Shown piece by piece: positions 1-6,122 of a stretch of 6,122 nucleotides of DNA. The DNA comes from BS150m-G50 sp964501185 [NCBI: uncultured Bacteroidia bacterium] (GTDB lineage Bacteria; CAIWAD01; BS150m-G50): assembly GCA_964501185.1 (NCBI GenBank), contig CAZCRT010000070.1, positions 1-6,122 on the forward strand. The letters are read 5' to 3'. The position numbers and the translations under genes were made by a program. The notes beneath the pieces were generated by a model. The model made no database searches. It was not told the DNA's origin and was given only the letters and a program-made list of their open reading frames with translations. The stretch's first letter is position 1. Every line of letters begins with the position of its first letter.

Positions 1-30
1 CCCTCTCCGCATGTCCAATTGGTACAGTGA

Positions 31-57
31 TTGTTATAACAAACATAAATGTATAAC
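31..57 (+). promoter_or_regulatory. Possible promoter with an overlapping palindromic operator-like site
   Basis: Positions 31-42 (TTGTTATAACAA) are a perfect 12-bp inverted repeat, with two further matched pairs (28/45 and 29/44) after one mismatch. The left part of the palindrome, TTGTTA at 31-36, also resembles a -35 box. TATAAC at 52-57 resembles a -10 box, but the 15-nt spacer is shorter than the usual 16-18 nt. TATAAC also occurs at 35-40, inside the palindrome. A dimeric repressor bound here would block the proposed promoter, but that is inference. The stretch is AT-rich and such motifs occur by chance, so the call is weak. Confidence 0.3.
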
Positions 58-105
58 GGAGATTCTACATATCAACCTTTCAATAGATTACCTATCTGCA
101 AATAT

Positions 106-110
106 GAGGG
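106..110 (+). promoter_or_regulatory. Ribosome binding site that sets the start of the large lipoprotein gene
   Basis: GAGGG lies 7 nt upstream of the ATG at 118. The earlier in-frame ATG at 49 is preceded by AT-rich sequence with no Shine-Dalgarno match. This site, together with the lipoprotein signal that begins exactly at 118, favours 118 as the true start. Confidence 0.75.
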
Positions 111-117
111 CCAGAAC

Positions 118-3100
118 ATGCGTGCAGTCAAACTGATTTTCGGACTGATTCTTTTCATTCTCATAATTTCCTGTACAGCCACTCTTCACCAGAGGGATCG
201 AGGTCCGGTATTAGATGGCATAACCGTTGAGCAAGTAGAGGAGATCTTGCGTGAAGGATGGCAGCATCTTTGGAACAACGAATACAAATCGGCCGAAGAA
301 GCCTTCAGTTTGCTGATTGCTCCACAGAGCGCTTCACCTGAGGCTTTACGTGGACGCGGATTGACTCGCTGGATATTGGCACAGGAAGAGGAAGCAGTTG
401 AAGATCTGGTCTGTGCCATTGAGATGCAGCCGGAACAGGCTATCAGCGTAGTGATCAGGGATTTTCTTTCCGGTCAGGTTCTGAAGCGGAAAAGTATTGA
501 CCTTTTGCTGGATAGGGCTTCTTCTGAAATAGCCTCGTCAGATGGTCCGGTCTGGATTCGTCGCGAAGGGCTTTCGAGCCAGACCCACTATGCCGCCAAC
601 CTGCATTCCAATCTAACCAGCTTCAAACGACTCAATGAAAAATTAAACTGGATCAAAGGCTGGACGCTTATTGGACCTTTCTCTAATGTTTCAGGTTCAG
701 GATTCAACAAGGAGTTTATCGATGAATCCCGCCTTTCTTCCGGTTGTCTGGTGTATCCAAACGGTGCGTTAGTACCTGATCAGAACACTTCAGGATCCTC
801 AACAGCGTATTCTGGTGGAAAAAAGAGGGGCGGCAGAAGCTTTGAACAATTGATTCCCGACCTTCCCCCTTACCTGGACAGAGCTGGACAGAGTCCATAT
901 CGTGGAATCAACAACATGCCTGTCAACTGGTTCAAGCCAGTGATTAATGGTGCTTCCGGTGTTTTGCCACTTCAATATCTAAATTCTTTCGCCAGTCCGG
1001 TAGGGTATGCCTGGAAGCAGATCAGCGTCCCGAAAACAGGCGAGTATTTAGTAGTGATCACCAAGGGTGGCGCTATCAAGCTCTGGCTCGATGGCAAACT
1101 TCTGCTGGTGGACGAAGAGGAAACCTACGGCAATGAACGCCATTACCTCAGATTGCAGCTTGAAGCCGGCTCTCACTTTATGCTTGTAAAACTGGCTGGC
1201 GAAACGACATCACTTGTCATGCGTATTGCCCTGGAATTTCTCGATGAAAATGACCGTCGGTTACTTGACAGCAGAGATATTTCATCCAGCATTCCCGGTT
1301 TAACACAAATGCCTGAGTGGCCGGCACCAGTGCTACCCGATCCACTGCTCAATCAACTTGGACTCGCCGTTGACGGGGAACCGCATAACCCTGAAGCCAG
1401 TTTCTGGCTGGCCTACATGCTTAAGATCAAGGGGTTTCCCGCTGCCGGTTTAGAACTTCTTAACAAAATCAAGGGGCAGTACCCTGAAAGCGCTCTGCTG
1501 GACCATGGACGCATTATCTGTATGGAAGATATGGGTGATCAGGAAGCAGAAATTCAAAGGCTGATCCATCAAATCTGCGATCGCGACCTGAACTCACCGC
1601 GCGCTCGGGCTTCGCTGGTAGCAAAACTGCTCGCCCGGGAGAGTCTTAAACCAGCTGAGCGTGAGTTGGTTTTGCTCAAGGAACAGGCACCAAACTGGAT
1701 TCAGACCTATCTGATGCAGGCCGGTCTTCATTTTCATCGTAGCCAGTTCGATGAGGCGTTCAGAGTGATCGATACAGCGGAAAAGCAATATCAGGACGCG
1801 CCGGATCTCTTCCAACTGCAGATTCTACGTGCCGCCAAGCATCTCGAGCATGGGCGTTTCGAACAATTACTCCACAAGATCGCCGCCAACGGTAGAAAAT
1901 CTCAGGCAGATAACTACCTGCTTGAACTGGAAATGGATCGGGAGCAGTTTTCTCTGGCTCGTTCCCGCATTAACAGAATGTTGTCGTTTTACCCTACCCG
2001 GAAAAATGCTCTTCTGAGCGACTGTATGGCCAGGTTGAGGACGGGGGAAGAAGATGTTTTAATATACGCCAACAATCTCTTGCGTAGCTTTCCTTATGAC
2101 AATGACCTGCTCGATTTTACACAATCAGTCCTGGAATACTACAGATACAGTTTGACTGATCTTGCTGATGACAAACAGATCACGGATAACGATTTCATAA
2201 CCGACATAAAACGCAGTAAGAACAAGGCTGAGCGGAATCTGGAGACTCTTTACAGCTGGAGGCTCTCTATCGATCCTCGCCAGTATCAGATCCGCAAGCA
2301 ATTGCGGGAAATCAGGGGGAGCCTGGCTGTAGATGAGTTCGTCGAAAGCTATGATTCCTATGATCTGATTCGTGACTACGAGGCGACTGATTTGGTCCAT
2401 GACACAGACGCTTCATTTGTACTGGATGACGAGTGCAGGATTTTCTTTGCCGATGGCGCGGAGCGGCACTACTACCACTCAGTGATTCATGTTCTGACTC
2501 AGGGTGGTGTAGAGCAGTTCATTAATAGACCGTTGGTGTATCACCCCTTGTTTTCTGATGGGGATATTCAGTTGGCGCGTGTGATTCATGCTGACGGCAC
2601 TATTGAGGACGCCAGTGTAGGCAGTGGTTACGCTACCTATACAGGGCTGAAGCCGGGAGATTATGTAGAACTGAAGTATACGGTAAACTATTTTCGTTCC
2701 GGTTGGCTGAACGGTGAATTCTGGGCTTCCTTCCAACTGAATTCGAGCATGCCATCCTTTGTTACACGTTTTACGGAAGTTCACCAGCAACCACTTAACC
2801 CGAAAATCGTCATCCACAACGGAAGTAATGTTCAACTGAACCGTGAAACGATCTCACCGACAGTTGGCTTTACCGGCACGCAGATAGATGTATCCAGATT
2901 AGACGCAGTCGACCTCGAAACCGCAATGGATCTGCCACAGGATGTCTACTGCTGGATCGATATCAGCACCATTAGTGACTGGCAAAAGATCAGCAGCTGG
3001 TATCAGGATCTATCCTTCTCACAGGCGGAAGACACTCCTTCCATTCGCAACAAAGCAGAAGAACTCTGCGCAATGATGGAAGCGGGTCAGGACACGATTA

Positions 3101-4137
3101 CGGTGCTGGCTGACTTTGTGGCGCGGGAAATTGAATACGATGTAATAGATTTTCATCGCAGTAACTACATACCGGCAAATGCCACTACCGTACTCAGGCA
3201 TGGCTTTGGTGACTGCAAGGATAAGAGCACACTGTTGATTGCCCTTTGCCGGACAGTAGGGATTGACGCGAATATTGTGCTAAGTATGAGCACTTACAGT
3301 GGTAATCATCCTTTTCTCCCTTCACCGCGGTTTAATCATGCAATTGTGTATTTCCCCGATAAGGACCGTTTTCTGGACCCAACTTCCGATGCTTTTGAAG
3401 TCACCGGATTACCTGAACACCTGTATGGAACCATAATACTTCCGATCGGAGTAGAGTATCAGCACACTGAATTACTGCGCTTACTTCCAACCTATGATCT
3501 TTTTTCAACATCTGTAATGGATCTTCGTGCGGATCAAAATGGGGAAATTGAGATTCAAGGTCATCTGGTGATGAACGGAACTAATGCAGCTATTATTCGG
3601 ACACTGCTGGCGCACGGTACAGCCGATGTGAAGCTGAAGAATTTTAGCTCTCTGCTCAACACCTGGATTCCCGGACTTCATATAAGCAGTCTGGACTGTT
3701 CACAGATGGAAGACTTATCAGGTCCTCTTGAGATAAGCTATATGGGAACGATACCGGTTCCCGAAGATCAAGAACGCTGTTACTTCTCCTTGCCATGGAT
3801 TTTTACTCATGATTTCTTTCCTGGTCTGGAAAGCGAACAGCGAAGTCATATACTTGTCCATGATTCAGAAGCACATGCTATCCAATTGCGCCAGGAGCTT
3901 CGTTTCCACACCGGCTCAGGTTTGCGTGTATTGGACACTCCGGCAGATGCGTTCTTTGCATTTGCAGACGCTAGATTATCTTACCGCTATCAAATGGAGG
4001 ATGGAATCCTGGTCTGCGTCCGGCAGGACCTGGTGCCGGATTTGAAAGTCGAACCTGAAGCGTTTTCGGAGTACCGCCAATTCGCACTGGCGGTGCTGGA
4101 CAAGGAGCGCGAGAATCTGTGGCTGAGTGTGGATTGA
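118..4137 (+). CDS. Large TPR / PA14-like / DUF3857 / transglutaminase-like lipoprotein
   Basis: This is a predicted 1339-residue exported lipoprotein of unknown biological role. Starting at 118, residues 1-18 form a signal peptide (MR-K followed by a hydrophobic stretch) ending in the lipobox I-I-S-C, with lipidated Cys19. Thr at +2 is not an inner-membrane retention Asp, which fits outer-membrane sorting. Residues about 40-110 look like TPR helices. W182 begins a W-x-x-I-G-P-F motif often seen ahead of PA14-like modules. Residues about 293-375 form a PA14-like beta segment (GEY...LWLDGKLLL...LEAGSHFMLVKL). Residues about 408-675 are degenerate TPR-like repeats. Residues about 770-965 match DUF3857 (LKPGDYVELKY). 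Residues about 985-1100 are a transglutaminase-like fold with Cys1033 (GDCKDKS), His1074 (FNHAI) and Asp1087 (LDP), so the triad is intact. The tail is beta-rich and ends in the type of segment usual for this family. Bacterial members are often cysteine peptidase or amidase-like, but no substrate can be named. An in-frame ATG at 49 would add 23 residues and hide the signal peptide. The domain calls are recognised by eye; TPR and PA14 are less certain than DUF3857 and transglutaminase. Confidence 0.9.
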   Translation: MRAVKLIFGLILFILIISCTATLHQRDRGPVLDGITVEQVEEILREGWQHLWNNEYKSAEEAFSLLIAPQSASPEALRGRGLTRWILAQEEEAVEDLVCAIEMQPEQAISVVIRDFLSGQVLKRKSIDLLLDRASSEIASSDGPVWIRREGLSSQTHYAANLHSNLTSFKRLNEKLNWIKGWTLIGPFSNVSGSGFNKEFIDESRLSSGCLVYPNGALVPDQNTSGSSTAYSGGKKRGGRSFEQLIPDLPPYLDRAGQSPYRGINNMPVNWFKPVINGASGVLPLQYLNSFASPVGYAWKQISVPKTGEYLVVITKGGAIKLWLDGKLLLVDEEETYGNERHYLRLQLEAGSHFMLVKLAGETTSLVMRIALEFLDENDRRLLDSRDISSSIPGLTQMPEWPAPVLPDPLLNQLGLAVDGEPHNPEASFWLAYMLKIKGFPAAGLELLNKIKGQYPESALLDHGRIICMEDMGDQEAEIQRLIHQICDRDLNSPRARASLVAKLLARESLKPAERELVLLKEQAPNWIQTYLMQAGLHFHRSQFDEAFRVIDTAEKQYQDAPDLFQLQILRAAKHLEHGRFEQLLHKIAANGRKSQADNYLLELEMDREQFSLARSRINRMLSFYPTRKNALLSDCMARLRTGEEDVLIYANNLLRSFPYDNDLLDFTQSVLEYYRYSLTDLADDKQITDNDFITDIKRSKNKAERNLETLYSWRLSIDPRQYQIRKQLREIRGSLAVDEFVESYDSYDLIRDYEATDLVHDTDASFVLDDECRIFFADGAERHYYHSVIHVLTQGGVEQFINRPLVYHPLFSDGDIQLARVIHADGTIEDASVGSGYATYTGLKPGDYVELKYTVNYFRSGWLNGEFWASFQLNSSMPSFVTRFTEVHQQPLNPKIVIHNGSNVQLNRETISPTVGFTGTQIDVSRLDAVDLETAMDLPQDVYCWIDISTISDWQKISSWYQDLSFSQAEDTPSIRNKAEELCAMMEAGQDTITVLADFVAREIEYDVIDFHRSNYIPANATTVLRHGFGDCKDKSTLLIALCRTVGIDANIVLSMSTYSGNHPFLPSPRFNHAIVYFPDKDRFLDPTSDAFEVTGLPEHLYGTIILPIGVEYQHTELLRLLPTYDLFSTSVMDLRADQNGEIEIQGHLVMNGTNAAIIRTLLAHGTADVKLKNFSSLLNTWIPGLHISSLDCSQMEDLSGPLEISYMGTIPVPEDQERCYFSLPWIFTHDFFPGLESEQRSHILVHDSEAHAIQLRQELRFHTGSGLRVLDTPADAFFAFADARLSYRYQMEDGILVCVRQDLVPDLKVEPEAFSEYRQFALAVLDKERENLWLSVD

Positions 4138-4227
4138 TTCCTGATCGGAATAGTATCTGATCATATATTCAGGGAGAATCCAAAACAAACTCTGGTAGCA
4201 TGATAAGTATTTTCAGCAGAATGGTAT

Positions 4228-4232
4228 GAAGG
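4228..4232 (+). promoter_or_regulatory. Ribosome binding site of the M48 protease gene
   Basis: GAAGG lies 7 nt before the ATG at 4240 and supports that start over the in-frame ATG at 4261. The 102-bp gap in which it sits (4138-4239) holds only weak inverted repeats, for example ATTCC/GGAAT at 4137-4151, which has no U-tract. No convincing terminator or promoter is visible there, so read-through from the upstream gene is plausible. Confidence 0.7.
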
Positions 4233-4239
4233 CAAACTT

Positions 4240-5988
4240 ATGAACACCAGAACACCGATTATGCCGTATCTCAGGTATTGTCCGAAATGTAGACACTACC
4301 AGATTGAGACATCTGTCTGCAAAAAATTCTCCTTTAATGTCAGTGACTACCCGAAGCAATTTCTCAAGCGTTGCCAGGGTGAGGGGTTTGAAGCGATCGA
4401 CGCTGGAGTTGCGCCTGAAGCAGTGCAACCGTTTGCCAGAAAACGAGTGCCTAGAAACAAACCGGTCTCTGAGATACCATCAGAGTTGGAAGATGCCTTG
4501 AAAGGTTCGCAAACTTTCACCGCGCGCGCGATCATGGCTACAGTTCTGATGTTCGGCTTCTATACTCTAGCGGTAGCCATTGCAGCCGGATTACTCTTCA
4601 TACCCTTTGCCCAGATATTTTATGGCGACGGAATTTCCATCAGACTTTCACTGTTTTGTCTGGTGGTGGCATTCAGTATTCTCGCTGCCATCTGGCCTCG
4701 AGGTGAAGAGTTCCTGGCCCCAGGTCCCGCCTTGACTCAGGAGAACGAACCGAAGCTCTTCAAACACTTAGAAGATATCGCTCGCAAAACCGGACAATCA
4801 ATGCCGGAGGAGGTGTATCTATTGTCTGAGATGAACGCCTGGGTAGCGAACAGGGGTGGCACGATGGGATATGGCAGTTGGCGCGTCATGGGACTGGGAT
4901 TACCGTTGATGGCTGTTATCAGCGAAGCTGAGTTCGACGCAATTCTGGCACATGAATTCGGTCATTATTGTGGCGGTGATACCAGGCTTGGTCCCTGGGT
5001 CTACAAAACACGCACAGCTATTGGTCGAACTCTCATCAATCTGGGTGATGGTATCATGAGCCTACCCTTTCGCACCTACGGCCGCTTCTTTCTGCGTATT
5101 ACCCAGAAGATTTCCCGTGGACAGGAGTATACCGCTGACCGTGTGGCCGCTTTCGTATCCAGCGCTCGCGCTCTTATCGGCGGATTAGAAACACTGCATG
5201 CCAAAGGCCAATTTTTTGATGTGTACTGGCAGAACGAACTGGGGCCACTTGCCGAGGTTGGTATTGCACCACCGATTATGGATGGGTTTCATAGGTTTCT
5301 AAGCGCTCCAGCAATTAAGCTAGAGATGAGTAAACTGGCAGAGCAGGAGAAGGATGAATCTGAAGATAACAGATACGACAGTCACCCTCTGCTACATGAC
5401 AGGATTGAAGCACTGAAAGAGCTAATAGACGAACAAGTCACAGCCCCGGTTACCGAAAAGGCTATAGATCTGCTCTCAAATCCTGAGGCTGCAGAACGAG
5501 ATCTGTTTACTTTCGTAGCCGCTACAGGGGGAGTGTATGAATTACGAGTGATCAGCTGGGATGCGGTGTTGACTGAAGCTTATCTGCCACGCTGGAAGCA
5601 AATGACTGGCAGTATTGCAAGTTTGTTGGGTCAGGCTACCATCGATATGCTTCCGGAAGTGATAACCGATCAGGGGAGGGAGATTGCCCGTGCTATTACT
5701 CCAGAGTATAGTAGAGTTCCTGATGAAGATGTCTTGCGTGTAATATTCATGCATCTGGGGGCTTCTTTAACCTTGGCAATGATCGATTTCGAGTGGGATG
5801 TTAGAAGTGGTGTTGGGGAACCGATCAGACTGCACAAGGGTGAACAGGGTATTACACCATTTGAGTTGTTAGCGGAATTAGTAAGTGGAAGGTTGTCCGA
5901 AGTAGAGTGGCGGCAGATGATAGGTAAATACAAGATAGGGCAAATTCCATTAGTCAGTCAGTCGACGCGGGATTACATCAATCAATAG
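4240..5988 (+). CDS. M48-family (HtpX/Ste24-like) membrane zinc metalloprotease with N-terminal Cys cluster
   Basis: This is a predicted 582-residue zinc endopeptidase anchored in the inner membrane. Residues 14-45 hold four cysteines (C14-x2-C17-x9-C27-x17-C45) that could form a zinc-ribbon-like site. Two hydrophobic helices follow at about 97-121 and 134-152. The M48 domain spans about 165-385: NAWV near the substrate edge, then LAHEFGHY with zinc ligands His238 and His242 and catalytic Glu239, then GGDTRLG, and the third ligand Glu296 in the E-Y-T-A-D motif. A SHPLLHDRIEAL segment matches the usual end of the domain. Residues about 395-582 are an extension I cannot assign. The basic residues before the first helix suggest that the N-terminus and catalytic domain are cytoplasmic, as in HtpX. 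HtpX-type proteases degrade damaged membrane proteins and Ste24-type enzymes process lipidated peptides; which applies here is unknown. The N-terminal Cys segment and long tail make it larger than HtpX (about 290 residues), so I give no gene symbol. All key active-site residues are present. Confidence 0.92.
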   Translation: MNTRTPIMPYLRYCPKCRHYQIETSVCKKFSFNVSDYPKQFLKRCQGEGFEAIDAGVAPEAVQPFARKRVPRNKPVSEIPSELEDALKGSQTFTARAIMATVLMFGFYTLAVAIAAGLLFIPFAQIFYGDGISIRLSLFCLVVAFSILAAIWPRGEEFLAPGPALTQENEPKLFKHLEDIARKTGQSMPEEVYLLSEMNAWVANRGGTMGYGSWRVMGLGLPLMAVISEAEFDAILAHEFGHYCGGDTRLGPWVYKTRTAIGRTLINLGDGIMSLPFRTYGRFFLRITQKISRGQEYTADRVAAFVSSARALIGGLETLHAKGQFFDVYWQNELGPLAEVGIAPPIMDGFHRFLSAPAIKLEMSKLAEQEKDESEDNRYDSHPLLHDRIEALKELIDEQVTAPVTEKAIDLLSNPEAAERDLFTFVAATGGVYELRVISWDAVLTEAYLPRWKQMTGSIASLLGQATIDMLPEVITDQGREIARAITPEYSRVPDEDVLRVIFMHLGASLTLAMIDFEWDVRSGVGEPIRLHKGEQGITPFELLAELVSGRLSEVEWRQMIGKYKIGQIPLVSQSTRDYINQ

Positions 5989-5991
5989 GCT

Positions 5992-5998
5992 AAAGGAG
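5992..5998 (+). promoter_or_regulatory. Orphan Shine-Dalgarno sequence after the protease gene
   Basis: AAAGGAG begins 4 nt after the protease stop codon and is a near-ideal ribosome binding site. However, no ATG, GTG or TTG lies at a suitable distance downstream, because the next bases read accagtagaatcctg. It may be chance. It may also be the remnant of a ribosome binding site whose gene was displaced by the element that seems to start just to the right. Confidence 0.3.
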
Positions 5999-6031
5999 AA
6001 CCAGTAGAATCCTGATTTATAGTTTCCCCCC

Positions 6032-6046
6032 TTGCCAAAATGGCGA
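6032..6046 (+). repeat. Small hairpin straddling the start of the TnpB-like ORF
   Basis: The bases TTGCCA (6032-6037) can pair with TGGCGA (6041-6046) around an AAA loop. This gives six pairs including one G-T wobble. The ATG at 6040-6042 lies at the loop and right-arm boundary. Such a structure could be a subterminal hairpin of the type that IS200/IS605-family transposases recognise, or could limit access to the start codon. It is not followed by a U-tract, so it is not a normal terminator. A stem this short can arise by chance. Confidence 0.3.
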
Positions 6047-6122
6047 TTGGAGTAGTTTTCCTCGTTGAAGTGAAACTCAGATTGACTCCTGATCAGGCAC
6101 GGCAACTAAACGCACTTGTGGT
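6040..6122 (+). CDS. Partial ORF resembling the N-terminus of a TnpB/OrfB (IS200/IS605-type) protein
   Basis: Only the first 27 codons are in the window; the reading frame is open to the edge. The readable peptide contains V-K-L-R-L-T-P-D-Q-A-R-Q-L-N-A-L-V. This fits the opening of TnpB/OrfB proteins, where a short beta strand leads into a T-P-x-Q-x-x-x-L helix of the N-terminal domain (HTH_OrfB_IS605 type). TnpB is an RNA-guided DNA nuclease carried by IS200/IS605 and IS607 elements and is the ancestor of Cas12. The ATG at 6040 is the only in-frame ATG after the stop at 6013-6015 and has no Shine-Dalgarno sequence; GTG at 6070 is an alternative start. With so few residues the family call is tentative. 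The nuclease domain and any guide RNA would lie beyond the window. Confidence 0.45.
   Translation, partial: MAIGVVFLVEVKLRLTPDQARQLNALV

Noticed and set aside
2479-2835. 118-codon open frame on the minus strand inside the lipoprotein gene
   Set aside because: It lies wholly within the DUF3857-coding region, has no recognisable domain and no supporting context; it is a shadow of the real gene.
4137-4172. Inverted repeats ATTCC/GGAAT and CTGA/TCAG after the lipoprotein gene as a terminator
   Set aside because: The stems are only 4-5 bp, are not GC-rich and are not followed by a T-run.
4519-4530. Run of alternating CG at the start of the first membrane helix of the protease
   Set aside because: It is short and explained by Ala-Arg-Ala codons; there is no reason to assign a structural role.
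5670-5933. 87-codon open frame on the minus strand inside the protease gene
   Set aside because: It is fully covered by the M48 gene in a stronger frame, and its peptide shows no family resemblance.
6040-6122. A complete TnpB or Cas12-like system in the window
   Set aside because: Only 27 codons are present; no nuclease motif, guide RNA, repeat array or right element end can be seen.

Overview
The window looks like chromosomal DNA of a Gram-negative-type bacterium. It carries a predicted lipoprotein with a very large exported part, a membrane zinc protease, and by eye an intermediate, roughly balanced GC content. The lineage cannot be named from this sequence. Large proteins joining TPR repeats, DUF3857 and a transglutaminase-like domain are common in Bacteroidetes-, Planctomycetes-, Deltaproteobacteria- and candidate-phylum-like genomes, but this is background knowledge and not a taxonomic call.

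Layout, all on the + strand. Positions 1-117 form a short leader with a perfect 12-bp palindrome, a weak promoter-like pair and a good ribosome binding site. Positions 118-4137 encode a 1339-residue predicted lipoprotein. In order it has a lipoprotein signal, a short TPR-like region, a W-x-x-I-G-P-F motif followed by a PA14-like beta segment, a longer degenerate TPR array, DUF3857, a transglutaminase-like domain with an intact Cys-His-Asp triad, and a beta-rich tail. A 102-bp gap with no clear terminator or promoter follows. Positions 4240-5988 encode a 582-residue M48 metalloprotease with a four-cysteine N-terminal segment, two membrane helices, an HEFGH zinc site and a C-terminal extension of about 190 residues. 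After it come an orphan Shine-Dalgarno sequence, a small hairpin, and at 6040 the first 27 codons of an ORF that resembles the N-terminus of a TnpB/OrfB (IS200/IS605-type) protein. That ORF runs off the window.

The two large genes could be co-transcribed, given their orientation and spacing. Both are predicted hydrolase-like envelope proteins. The lipoprotein should lie outside the inner membrane, while the M48 catalytic domain is most simply placed in the cytoplasm, so a direct partnership is not shown. The right end looks like the edge of a mobile element inserted just downstream of the protease gene. No RNA gene or CRISPR array was seen. Nothing here proves a new system; the most unusual points are the domain architectures of the two proteins and the possible insertion junction.
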